From Pedobacter schmidteae (GTDB taxonomy: Bacteria; Bacteroidota; Bacteroidia; Sphingobacteriales; Sphingobacteriaceae): a DNA stretch of 41,329 nt. Positions 17,276 through 25,584 of the stretch are shown here, piece after piece; positions within the stretch are counted from its first letter, which is position 1, and the number at the start of each line of letters is the position of its first letter. The position numbers and the translations under genes are program-made. The notes beneath the pieces are model-generated. The model worked only from the letters and a program-made list of their open reading frames with translations, searched no databases and was not told the DNA's origin. The stretch is taken from assembly GCA_945901155.1 (NCBI GenBank), contig CAMDKO010000015.1, positions 1 to 41,329 on the forward strand, written 5' to 3'.

Positions 17276-18551
17276 TTTCTTCAATTTCTTCTGCCTCAAT
17301 TGGGATATTGGCCATCAGATCGATATTCCCATCTTTAGTTAGTAGAATATCATTCTCTAGACGGATTCCCAATCCCTCATTCTGAATATAAATCCCTGGT
17401 TCGCAAGTCAAGATATTGCCTTCTTCAAATGGCTTGTACCTACTTGCAAAATCATGTACATCTAATCCAAGGTGATGCGAGGTGCCATGCATAAAAAACT
17501 TTTTATAGAGAGGCATTTTGTGGTCTTGTTTTGCAACATCATGCTTGTCAAGCAATCCTAGTTTAATCAGTTCAGATTCAACCACTTTTCCAACTTCAAT
17601 ATGATATTCATTCCAGATGGTTCCTGGTAAAAGCATTTTTCGGGCTTCTTTCATGATGTGAAGAACAGAATGATAAACATCTTTCTGTCTTTTAGTGAAA
17701 CGGCCATTTACTGGAACTGAGCGGCTGAGATCAGCATTATAATTTGCATATTCAGCACCAAAGTCGAATAGTATCACATCACCGTCTTTACAGATCTGGT
17801 TATTATCATTATAATGTAGAATATTGGCATTTTTACCTGAGGCAATGATTGGATTATAGGCATGCCCGGTTGCACTTTGACGTATGAATTCATGGATTAT
17901 CTCTGCTTCAATCTCATATTCTGCTATTCCAGGTTTAATAACCTTAAGTATGCGGTTAAAGGCATCTCTAGTAATGTCGCATGCCTTTTGAGTTAACTCA
18001 ACTTCAATAGCAGACTTTACTGGCCTAAGGTCGCGTAAAATTGGTGCAGCGCGTTCATAGCGGTGTAAGGGATAGAGATTCTTTAACTTTTCAATGAAAC
18101 GGATATCGCGGTAAGGTACCTGATGTGCATACCTATCATTCTCGTTGGTATTTAGAAAAATTATATCCGCATAGTTAATAATGGAAGGCAATATATTCCA
18201 AAACTCATCCACCCAATAGATATTTTCTATTCCTGAAACCTTTTTTGCCTCCTGAATAGTAAGTTTATGGCCTTCCCAGACGGCGATATGTTCGCTTGTT
18301 TGTCTTAAAAATAGCACTTCTTTGTATTGTTTATTAGGGCAATCAGGAAATAAAATTAAAATACTTTGCTCCTGATCTATTCCGCTTAAATAGAAAAGAT
18401 CAGGATTTTGTTTGAATGTAAAAGATTGATCGCCGCTTCTTGGAAATTCGTCATTAGATTGAAATATAGCTATAGAGCCATTGGGAAGCCTTTTTTTGAA
18501 ATTTTCTCGGTTTAATTTGAATAGCTGATTAGTTATGATTGGATATTTCAT
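17262..18551 (-). CDS. Xaa-Pro aminopeptidase (aminopeptidase P, M24B)
   Basis: Cuts the N-terminal residue before proline. The 429-residue protein has the N-terminal AMP_N domain (1-150) and a pita-bread catalytic domain. Metal ligands expected for M24 are visible: Asp in LFDFGAEY and in NADLSRSVP, His in GTSHHLGLDVHD, Glu in LTCEPGIYI and Glu in IRLENDILL. No signal peptide, so it is cytoplasmic. It is convergent with meaB, overlapping by 14 bp, and divergent from the OmpA gene across 161 bp. Confidence 0.93.
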   Translation of the reverse strand: MKYPIITNQLFKLNRENFKKRLPNGSIAIFQSNDEFPRSGDQSFTFKQNPDLFYLSGIDQEQSILILFPDCPNKQYKEVLFLRQTSEHIAVWEGHKLTIQEAKKVSGIENIYWVDEFWNILPSIINYADIIFLNTNENDRYAHQVPYRDIRFIEKLKNLYPLHRYERAAPILRDLRPVKSAIEVELTQKACDITRDAFNRILKVIKPGIAEYEIEAEIIHEFIRQSATGHAYNPIIASGKNANILHYNDNNQICKDGDVILFDFGAEYANYNADLSRSVPVNGRFTKRQKDVYHSVLHIMKEARKMLLPGTIWNEYHIEVGKVVESELIKLGLLDKHDVAKQDHKMPLYKKFFMHGTSHHLGLDVHDFASRYKPFEEGNILTCEPGIYIQNEGLGIRLENDILLTKDGNIDLMANIPIEAEEIEEIMNS

Positions 18552-18636
18552 AATTGCAATAGTTAAATTTTGACCGGATTAAAATAGTTTATCTTATAAA
18601 TTTGTTAAAAAAAATGATTGAAACAGTACTTGATTA

Positions 18637-18667
18637 TTTGCACAAGTCAAACTTATGACTATTTTTG
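18637..18667 (+). promoter_or_regulatory. Bacteroidota-type promoter of ompA-like gene
   Basis: TTTG at 18637-18640, a 19-bp spacer and TATTTTTG at 18660-18667 match the phylum consensus exactly. The start of transcription near 18674 leaves a 5' leader of about 40 bases that is A/T-rich and lacks a Shine-Dalgarno sequence, typical of highly expressed genes in this phylum. Confidence 0.8.
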
Positions 18668-18712
18668 TGTAAATTACACTGATAAAAATTGTTAACCTTT
18701 AAATTAACTATC

Positions 18713-20095
18713 ATGAATTATTCTACAATTAAGAAAGCCTTTGTGTTTTCATTAGTAGCGATGCTGGCCCTCGTAGAGGTTTCTCTAGCACAAACCGCTA
18801 CGAGCTCTTCGGCCAAAGTATTTGGTGGAAGAGGGCAGTATAGAACCTGGAATGTAGGTGTCAATGCTGGAGTTATGGCTCCGATTGTAGCAATTGGCGG
18901 CACCAATGATTTTACTAACTGGAGCCCATCTTTAGGATATGGTCTTACAGTAAGAAAGCAAATAGGTCATGCCTTTGGTATTGAAGGTGCGTTCCAATCT
19001 GGAAAGCTTACCTATGATAATGGTGGCGCGACTATCAACTTAGGTTTAGGATCACGTACTGATGGTGTTACTCAAATCAGTAATGCATTAAGCCTTATGG
19101 CAGTTGCGAATGTAGCTACTGTTGATTTTCTTAAAAGAGAAAATGCAATAAACTTTATCGTTAAAGCCGGTATTGGACATGCTGCTTATCACTGGGATGA
19201 AATAAATCCTAATGCAACTCCTAAAGCAACCGCATATGGTCCTGATCGTGATCGTAAAAATATCAGAGGTCAATTCGTTCCAGTTGGTGCGGCTGTTAAA
19301 TTCAAGGTTTCTGAGCGTGTTAACTTCGATTTAGGTTACACAATGAATTTCCTTGATGAAGACAATCTTGACGGCACTAAAGGAAAAGGTTTTTCAAAAG
19401 ATAAATGGTCTTATACTTCAGCTGGTTTAGAATTCTCTTTAGGTTCTAAAGCTAAGCCAAGCTTGGATTGGGTAAATCCTTTGGCTTTGATGTATGATGA
19501 ATTGAAAGATCCAACATTACGTCAGGAAGTTGAAGCTTTAAAAGGTCGTGTTTCTGCACTAGAAGCTGCTGATTTGTTAAAAGATTCTGACGGTGACGGT
19601 GTTGCTGATAAATTAGACAAATGTCCGAACACAGAAGCTGGAATTAAAGTTGATGGTTCTGGTTGTCCTTTAGATGTTGATGCTGACGGTATTCCTGATT
19701 CAAAAGATGCATGTCCTACTGTTAAAGGTACTGCTGCTCTGAACGGATGTCCTGAGATTGTAGCTGGTTCTGCAATTGCAATCCAGTTCGAATTCAACTC
19801 TTCAGTTTTGAAAACTAGTGCTTACTCAACATTAGATAAATTATCTTCTGAACTAAAAGCTAATTCTTCTAGTATTGTTCAGTTAGATGGTCATGCTTCT
19901 GCTGAAGGTACTGATGAATATAACATGTCTTTATCAAGAGATAGAGCTAACTCAGTAAAAACTTACTTAGTTAATGCTGGAATTGCTGCAGGTAGAATTG
20001 CTACAACTGCATACGGCGAAAGCCGTCCTCTTGCTTCAAACTCTACTGAAGCAGGACGTACTCAAAATCGTCGTGTTGAATTCAAACAACAATAA
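18713..20095 (+). CDS. OmpA-family outer membrane protein with thrombospondin type-3 repeats
   Basis: A 460-residue major envelope protein. The ATG at 18713 is preferred over 18689 because it starts directly with a standard signal peptide (MNYSTIKKAF..., cleavage near SLAQ-TAT). An outer-membrane beta-barrel follows (about 40-260). Two calcium-binding type-3 repeats come next (SDGDGVADKLDKCPN and VDADGIPDSKDACP), then a C-terminal OmpA domain (about 355-460) with the peptidoglycan-binding pattern LDGHASAEGTDEYNMSLSRDRA. It links outer membrane to cell wall. It has its own strong promoter and terminator. Confidence 0.95.
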   Translation: MNYSTIKKAFVFSLVAMLALVEVSLAQTATSSSAKVFGGRGQYRTWNVGVNAGVMAPIVAIGGTNDFTNWSPSLGYGLTVRKQIGHAFGIEGAFQSGKLTYDNGGATINLGLGSRTDGVTQISNALSLMAVANVATVDFLKRENAINFIVKAGIGHAAYHWDEINPNATPKATAYGPDRDRKNIRGQFVPVGAAVKFKVSERVNFDLGYTMNFLDEDNLDGTKGKGFSKDKWSYTSAGLEFSLGSKAKPSLDWVNPLALMYDELKDPTLRQEVEALKGRVSALEAADLLKDSDGDGVADKLDKCPNTEAGIKVDGSGCPLDVDADGIPDSKDACPTVKGTAALNGCPEIVAGSAIAIQFEFNSSVLKTSAYSTLDKLSSELKANSSSIVQLDGHASAEGTDEYNMSLSRDRANSVKTYLVNAGIAAGRIATTAYGESRPLASNSTEAGRTQNRRVEFKQQ

Positions 20096-20120
20096 ACAAT
20101 ATTGTATATAAGCAAATTGT

Positions 20121-20155
20121 AAAAAAGAGTCCCGATTATTCGGGACTCTTTTTTT
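20121..20155 (+). terminator. Intrinsic terminator after ompA-like gene
   Basis: A long perfect stem (20121-20135 with 20140-20154), GAGTCCCGA core, loop TTAT, and a T-run continuing to 20155. It starts 25 bp beyond the stop codon. Confidence 0.9.
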
Positions 20156-20174
20156 ATTTAATAATTTCGGCATT

Positions 20175-20312
20175 ATGTATTTTTTTAGAAAGAACGACCC
20201 TAGCAGACCAAAGAATTTTAATCTGAAGATCATGCACATTATAAATACCACGGCAATACTTGTATTCTTAGCTGGGATTGTTTATAAGCTGCTTGAATGG
20301 TATGTCTTTTGA
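20175..20312 (+). CDS. 45-residue membrane protein (DUF6728-like)
   Basis: Short frame from ATG 20175 to TGA 20310. It begins MYFFRKNDPSRPKNFNLK and continues with one hydrophobic segment (about 22-42, containing TAILVFLAGIVYKLL). The charged N-terminus with Arg/Lys/Pro, then one membrane helix, fits a conserved family of tiny membrane proteins in Bacteroidota that I recall as DUF6728; the identification is from memory. It sits alone between the OmpA terminator and ridA, filling a gap that would otherwise be empty. Function unknown. Confidence 0.6.
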   Translation: MYFFRKNDPSRPKNFNLKIMHIINTTAILVFLAGIVYKLLEWYVF

Positions 20313-20350
20313 TTTTTTTTAAACTCTTTTGATCATACTAAACTAGCTTT

Positions 20351-20731
20351 ATGAAATCCATCATCTTTACAGAAAAAGCACCGGCTCCCATTGGTCCGTA
20401 CAGCCAGGCTGTGCAAACTGGAAATATGCTTTTTATCTCCGGACAGATCCCAATTGACCCTGAAACCAATGAGCTAATAAGCGGTTCTATCAGAGATGAA
20501 GCAAAACAGGTTATGCAAAATCTTGGCGCGCTATTACTGAAAGCGGGGTTCTCATTCGAGAATGTGGTTAAAACCACAATTTTTTTAAGTGAAATGAATC
20601 ATTTTGGGGATGTTAATGAAGTTTATGGATCCTATTTCAAATCTGATTATCCAGCTAGAGAAACTGTGGCAGTTCTGGGATTACCCAAAAATGTAAATAT
20701 TGAGATCTCATTAATTGCTGTTAAAGCCTGA
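20351..20731 (+). CDS. ridA: RidA family (YjgF/YER057c/UK114) enamine/imine deaminase
   Basis: Hydrolyses reactive 2-aminoacrylate and related enamines or imines from PLP enzymes. The 126-residue protein has the usual length and all family blocks: APAPIGPYSQAV near the N-terminus, LFISGQIPIDPETN, the catalytic arginine in YPARETVAV (Arg about 105), and the C-terminal VNIEISLIAVKA. The next gene starts 2 bp after the stop, so the two are probably co-transcribed although their functions are not obviously related. Confidence 0.95.
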   Translation: MKSIIFTEKAPAPIGPYSQAVQTGNMLFISGQIPIDPETNELISGSIRDEAKQVMQNLGALLLKAGFSFENVVKTTIFLSEMNHFGDVNEVYGSYFKSDYPARETVAVLGLPKNVNIEISLIAVKA

Positions 20732-20733
20732 AC

Positions 20734-21663
20734 TTGAAAGAGGGTATACTTAAATATTTTATTGCTGCATTTTCTGCGGTAGTAGTTTGGGGGTTTTTCT
20801 CAATCCCTCTACGAATGCTCCAGGATTATCCATCTGAACAAATTTTATATTATCGCATTTTTACTTCCCTCTTATTGACTTGGGTATATATTTTTCTTTT
20901 CAGAAAAAGCCAGATCAAATTAGATATTGAATACATTCAAAAGGAAGAGAACTATAGTGTTAAGAAAATCATTTGGCTTAGTCTACTTGCCGGATTATTG
21001 ATAACCGGAAATTGGTTCACTTACATATATGTGGTGAACAATATTAGTCTTAAATCTGCAGCATTCGCCTACATGGTCTGCCCTTTGATCACGGCATTAG
21101 GTGGTTTTGTGATTCTGAAAGAGAAGCTTTCTACATTGAAGCTGATTGCTTTGGGATTTGCAATGGTAAGTATTGTAATCCTGGCTCAGGGTTCTTTGAT
21201 AGATGTATTATGGTCTGTACTGGTAGCTGCACTTTACAGCTTCTATCTGATTATACAAAGAGTAATGGTTCGAATTGATAAGTTTAATATGCTTGGCTTA
21301 CACCTTCTTATTGCAGCACTATTGATGCTTCCTTTTTTCCTATCTGACTTTGAATTTTTGCCCTCTGATCCTAAATTCTGGATAACTATCGTAGTAATTT
21401 CTGTTTTCTTTACAATTATTCCACTTTTTTTAAGCCTTTATGCTTTGATAGGTATGCCTTCGTCTACCCTAGGTATTATCATATATATAAATCCTATTGT
21501 TGCTTTTGCAGTCGCATTTTTCTATTTTCACGAAGAAATCAGCATGGTTCAAGTATATTCATATCTGATCTTGTTGGCAGCGGTCATAGTCTTTAACTGG
21601 GCTACGATTAAAGAAATTTTATTTAAAACGCCGGCCAATAAAACGCCGGTCATTATCCCTTAA
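20734..21663 (+). CDS. RarD-like drug/metabolite transporter (EamA family)
   Basis: A 309-residue integral membrane protein with about ten hydrophobic helices arranged as two EamA halves. Motifs such as VWGFFSIPLRMLQDYPSEQILYYR at the start (family pattern W-x-x-x-P-x-x-x-R...E-I-L-x-x-R) and NWFTYIYVVNN match RarD, a chloramphenicol-sensitivity protein of uncertain substrate. TTG is the start, 2 bp after ridA. The next gene (recG) follows after 5 bp, indicating one transcript. Confidence 0.82.
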   Translation: MKEGILKYFIAAFSAVVVWGFFSIPLRMLQDYPSEQILYYRIFTSLLLTWVYIFLFRKSQIKLDIEYIQKEENYSVKKIIWLSLLAGLLITGNWFTYIYVVNNISLKSAAFAYMVCPLITALGGFVILKEKLSTLKLIALGFAMVSIVILAQGSLIDVLWSVLVAALYSFYLIIQRVMVRIDKFNMLGLHLLIAALLMLPFFLSDFEFLPSDPKFWITIVVISVFFTIIPLFLSLYALIGMPSSTLGIIIYINPIVAFAVAFFYFHEEISMVQVYSYLILLAAVIVFNWATIKEILFKTPANKTPVIIP

Positions 21664-21668
21664 GCGGA

Positions 21669-23774
21669 TTGGCAGAACAGATTTTAAAAACCCCTATTGA
21701 ATATTTGAAAGGAATAGGTTCGCAGCGTGCTGAGATCCTTAAGAAAGACCTTGAGATATTTTGTTACGCTGATCTTCTGGAACATTATCCATTCCGCTAC
21801 ATTGACCGTACGCGTTTCTATAAGATTAGAGAGCTTGATCCAGATCTGCCTGCTATACAGATTCTTGGGCGTATCGTTTCAAAAGAAATTATTGGTGATA
21901 AACATGTAAAAAGGCTTGTTGCCCGTTTTAAAGATGATACTGGCAGTATGGAATTGGTATGGTTCCAAAGTATTCGCTGGATTGATAAAATCATTCAGCC
22001 TGGGGCAGTTTTTATTGTTTTTGGGAAGCCAACACTTTTTAATGGGCATTTTTCTATTTCTCACCCAGAGTTGGAGGTATATCAGCCAAATATAGTAAGC
22101 CAAGGAAATTTAACTCTTCAGCCAGTATATAGTTCTACCGAGAAACTCAAGCAATTCAATCTGGATAGTAAAGGAATTCAGCGTGCTCAGGCAGCTCTTA
22201 TCGATCAGGCGATTAGGCAGGTAGAAGAAACTCTTCCTGAATATATCATACAAAAGCATGAACTGATTAGCAGGCAGAAAGCGCTGTATGCCATTCATTT
22301 TCCGGAGCATGTAGAAGCACTGAGAGAGGCTCAGAAACGACTTAAATTTGAAGAGCTTTTTTTTATCCAATTAAAGCTTCTCAGGACTAAAGTATTACGG
22401 TCGCAAAAATTCAAAGGTTCAATTTTTAATAATGTTGGCGATAATTTCAACACCTTCTATTCAGAAAAATTACCTTTTGAACTTACTGTTGCCCAGAAGC
22501 GTGTTATCAAAGAAATTAGGCAGGATACTCAACGGGGGGTACAAATGAACCGCTTGCTTCAGGGGGATGTTGGTAGCGGGAAAACTGTGGTTGCTTTGAT
22601 GATCATGCTACTGGCTATTGATAATGGATTTCAGGCTTGTATCATGGCTCCAACAGAAATTCTGGCACAACAGCATTATTTTTCAATTAAAAGCCTTCTA
22701 GGAGACGGTTTTTTAAGTGTTGAAATACTTACAGGCTCTACGCCAAAAAAGGCTAGGCGGGGGCTGCATGAGCGTCTGGAGAGCGGTCAATTGAATATAC
22801 TAGTTGGCACTCATGCTTTGATTGAAGATGTGGTACAATTTCAGAACCTTGGGCTTGTGGTTATTGATGAACAACATCGTTTTGGAGTAGAACAGCGGGC
22901 GCGTTTGTGGAGAAAGAATGTTATTCCTCCGCATATTTTAGTTATGACTGCAACCCCAATTCCACGTACGCTGGCCATGACACTATACGGCGATCTAGAT
23001 ATTTCAGTGATCGATGAACTTCCAGCAGGAAGAAAACCCATTAAAACGGTTCATTTATATCATAGTCAGCGCCTAAGGATGTTTGGTTTCATGCGCGAAG
23101 AAATAGCTAAAGGCCGACAGGTTTATATTGTGTATCCCTTGATTAAGGAAAGTGAAAAACTTGATCTTTTATATCTTGAAGCCGGTATTGAAGCAATATC
23201 CATTGAGTTCCCTCTCCCTGAATATCGAATCAGTATTGTACATGGTAAATTGGCTGCAAAAGATAAGGCTGCTGAAATGCAGCGTTTTGTAAAGGGAGAA
23301 ACCCAGATCATGGTAGCCACAACAGTGATTGAAGTAGGGGTTAATGTTCCAAATGCGAGCGTTATGATTATTGAAAACGCAGAGCGGTTTGGAATATCGC
23401 AATTGCACCAGTTAAGAGGTAGAGTTGGCCGCGGAGCTGAGCAATCTTTTTGCATATTGATGTCGGGCATGAAGCTTAGCTCTGATGCAAAAATTCGTTT
23501 GGATACAATGGTTCGTACCAATGACGGATTCGAGATCGCTGAAATTGATCTTCAGCTTCGTGGACCTGGAAATATCGAAGGAACACAGCAGAGCGGTGTG
23601 CTTGATCTTAAATTAACTGACCTTGCTATTGATCAGCAATTATTGGCAGAGGCCAGAAAAACGGTTATTCATATCCTTGATAATGATCCTGAATTAATGA
23701 ATGAAGAAAATCGTATTCTGAGGCAGTATTTTGAGACAAAATCAGGTGGTATAAGCTGGGATAAGATATCCTGA
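21669..23774 (+). CDS. recG: ATP-dependent DNA helicase RecG
   Basis: Remodels stalled replication forks and branch-migrates Holliday junctions. The 701-residue protein starts at TTG 21669 and has the wedge/OB-fold domain first (about 1-240), then helicase motifs: Walker A GDVGSGKT at 299-306, DEQHRFG box, TATPIPRTLAM, and motif VI QLRGRVGRG, ending with the RecG C-terminal region. Length is normal for Bacteroidota. It starts 5 bp after the permease gene. Confidence 0.96.
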   Translation: MAEQILKTPIEYLKGIGSQRAEILKKDLEIFCYADLLEHYPFRYIDRTRFYKIRELDPDLPAIQILGRIVSKEIIGDKHVKRLVARFKDDTGSMELVWFQSIRWIDKIIQPGAVFIVFGKPTLFNGHFSISHPELEVYQPNIVSQGNLTLQPVYSSTEKLKQFNLDSKGIQRAQAALIDQAIRQVEETLPEYIIQKHELISRQKALYAIHFPEHVEALREAQKRLKFEELFFIQLKLLRTKVLRSQKFKGSIFNNVGDNFNTFYSEKLPFELTVAQKRVIKEIRQDTQRGVQMNRLLQGDVGSGKTVVALMIMLLAIDNGFQACIMAPTEILAQQHYFSIKSLLGDGFLSVEILTGSTPKKARRGLHERLESGQLNILVGTHALIEDVVQFQNLGLVVIDEQHRFGVEQRARLWRKNVIPPHILVMTATPIPRTLAMTLYGDLDISVIDELPAGRKPIKTVHLYHSQRLRMFGFMREEIAKGRQVYIVYPLIKESEKLDLLYLEAGIEAISIEFPLPEYRISIVHGKLAAKDKAAEMQRFVKGETQIMVATTVIEVGVNVPNASVMIIENAERFGISQLHQLRGRVGRGAEQSFCILMSGMKLSSDAKIRLDTMVRTNDGFEIAEIDLQLRGPGNIEGTQQSGVLDLKLTDLAIDQQLLAEARKTVIHILDNDPELMNEENRILRQYFETKSGGISWDKIS

Positions 23775-23847
23775 ACAAATTGATCTATCTTATTGATCAA
23801 TATGGTACTAAATAGGTAGATTTCAGCAATTAATTTGATAGCTCCGA

Positions 23848-25122
23848 ATGAGTGATTTTAAGTCAGAAGCAATTAAAACTGATCCGTATATAGCGATGCG
23901 CTTTCCGGAGTTCCGCTCGTACATTGCGATGCGGTTTCTCTTTACCTTTGCCTATCAGGTTCAGGCAGTTGTGATAGGCTGGCATATCTATCAGCTTACC
24001 AAGGATCCCTTATCATTGGGTTTGATTGGTCTGGCTGAAGCCATACCTTCTATAATGGTGACTCTTTATGGTGGTTATATTGCCGATAAATCAGACAAGA
24101 AAAAACTTCTGATTTGGATCATTGGCTCTATGCTTTGCTGTTCGGCAGTACTTACTGTGGTAACTACTGATGATGTATTGAGGTTAATTGGACAAACGCC
24201 TGTGATCATCATCATTTATGTAATGATATTTTTTATTGGTATTACGCGTGGATTTTATTCGCCAACAGCCTTTGCATTAATGGCACAGATCATTCCTAAA
24301 GAGCATTATGCAAACTCGTCTACCTGGAATAGTGGTAGCTGGCAAACAGCATCCATCATGGGCCCAGCAGTTGGAGGCCTGCTGTATGCTTTCAGTGGAA
24401 TAACAGCCTGTTTTGTTGTGATTGTTATATTTCTTGCCCTTGCTCTTGGATGCATCATATTTTTCGTTAAAAATTATCCCGCTTATTTTGTGCCTAAGGA
24501 AAACATTTTTAAAAGCCTGTCGGAGGGTATTCGATTTGTTTTTAAAAGTAGAATGATTCTTGGGGCCTTAAGTCTTGATATGTTTTCGGTATTTTTTGGT
24601 GGCGCGGTAGCGCTGATGCCAATTTTTGCTCATGATATTTTGAAGGTAGGAGCTGAGGGGCTTGGCTTTATGCGTGCAGCACCTGCACTTGGGGCGGTGA
24701 TTACTATGTTTATTTTGGCAAAATATCCGCCAATGAATAAACCCTGGAGAAATCTTTTGCTAGCGGTTGCAGGATTTGGAATTTCGATCATTTGCTTTGG
24801 ACTTTCCCGAAACTTTTATCTCACACTCTTGTGTTTATTCTTTGAAGGCGCGTTTGATAGTGTCAGCGTGATTATTCGCTCTACCATTTTACAGATACTC
24901 ACTCCAGAAGAGATGCGTGGAAGAGTGTCAGCAGTGAATGGAATTTTCATTAATTCTTCTAATGAAATAGGGGCATTTGAGTCGGGAGCTACGGCAAGGC
25001 TGATGGGAACTATACCATCGGTCATTTTTGGAGGAAGTATGACTATAATGATCGTTATTTTTACCTATTTCAAAACCAAAAGACTTGTCCCTTTAAGCTT
25101 AAAACAGATAAACAATCATTAA
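23848..25122 (+). CDS. MFS transporter (MFS_3/EntS-like)
   Basis: A 424-residue permease with about twelve membrane helices. The loop between helices 2 and 3 shows GGYIADKSDKKKLL, a typical MFS motif A, and the pattern FRSYIAMRFLFTFAYQVQAVVIGW in the first helices resembles the EntS/MFS_3 group (siderophore or drug exporters). The substrate cannot be told. A weak ATTGATC/GATCAAT dyad lies upstream at 23779-23801. Its stop overlaps the convergent PLDc_N gene by 4 bp. Confidence 0.85.
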   Translation: MSDFKSEAIKTDPYIAMRFPEFRSYIAMRFLFTFAYQVQAVVIGWHIYQLTKDPLSLGLIGLAEAIPSIMVTLYGGYIADKSDKKKLLIWIIGSMLCCSAVLTVVTTDDVLRLIGQTPVIIIIYVMIFFIGITRGFYSPTAFALMAQIIPKEHYANSSTWNSGSWQTASIMGPAVGGLLYAFSGITACFVVIVIFLALALGCIIFFVKNYPAYFVPKENIFKSLSEGIRFVFKSRMILGALSLDMFSVFFGGAVALMPIFAHDILKVGAEGLGFMRAAPALGAVITMFILAKYPPMNKPWRNLLLAVAGFGISIICFGLSRNFYLTLLCLFFEGAFDSVSVIIRSTILQILTPEEMRGRVSAVNGIFINSSNEIGAFESGATARLMGTIPSVIFGGSMTIMIVIFTYFKTKRLVPLSLKQINNH

Positions 25123-25331
25123 ATTTGTTTGTTTCTTCCGCCTATAAGGTAGATTATTGACCCCAGAAATGGTGCGATCAGGATGACGATCAGCCACAAT
25201 AACTTCGTGTTTGTTGGCAAATTACTTCTGAGTAAATCTAGCAAGGTATACACAATCAAAACAAACCAAACGATACCCATAAGGAAACGCAATACGCCCC
25301 CGATAAATAGAATTATTATTAATATACTCAT
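25119..25331 (-). CDS. Small PLDc_N-type membrane protein
   Basis: 70 residues, two membrane helices. The second half, with NTKLLWLIVILIAPFLGSI followed by IYLIGGRNK, is the PLDc_N motif that occurs on its own in many Bacteroidota and at the N-terminus of cardiolipin synthases. There is no HKD catalytic motif, so it is not a phospholipase. Its start overlaps the stop of its paralogue upstream by 4 bp, so the two are translated as a pair. Confidence 0.75.
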   Translation of the reverse strand: MSILIIILFIGGVLRFLMGIVWFVLIVYTLLDLLRSNLPTNTKLLWLIVILIAPFLGSIIYLIGGRNKQI

Positions 25332-25555
25332 ATTGCTTTTTGTTTAGGGCCCCAGAAAAGATAGACAATGGCTTCCAAATATGGGGCTATCAGAATAAAC
25401 AATATCCAGAGGAATTTCTGTGTGGTGCTCAGGTCTTTTGATCTCACGGTATCAAATATCGCAAATGGTATGATCAGAAGAAGTGCTATGACTGCAAAAG
25501 CGATCATGATGGTTTCCCATAGCCCAATGTTAATATTTAGTAATGTGCAATTCAT
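25328..25555 (-). CDS. Small PLDc_N-type membrane protein (paralogue)
   Basis: 75 residues, two membrane helices (about 14-36, 47-68). It shares with its neighbour the pattern T-x-K-x-L-W-I-x-x-I-L-I-A-P-x-L-x-x-I-x-Y-L. The predicted start is at ATG 25555. The pair lies immediately after the ABC exporter on the same strand and is probably read from the same transcript. Function unknown; PLDc_N segments are membrane anchors in larger proteins. Confidence 0.75.
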   Translation of the reverse strand: MNCTLLNINIGLWETIMIAFAVIALLLIIPFAIFDTVRSKDLSTTQKFLWILFILIAPYLEAIVYLFWGPKQKAI

Positions 25556-25584
25556 CGCTACTAAATTTAATTAAAAATTTACAC

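Noticed and set aside
23779-23801. ATTGATC/GATCAAT dyad between recG and the MFS gene
   Set aside because: Arms of only 7 bp in A/T-rich DNA and no T-run. Likely chance, so not listed as a separate feature.
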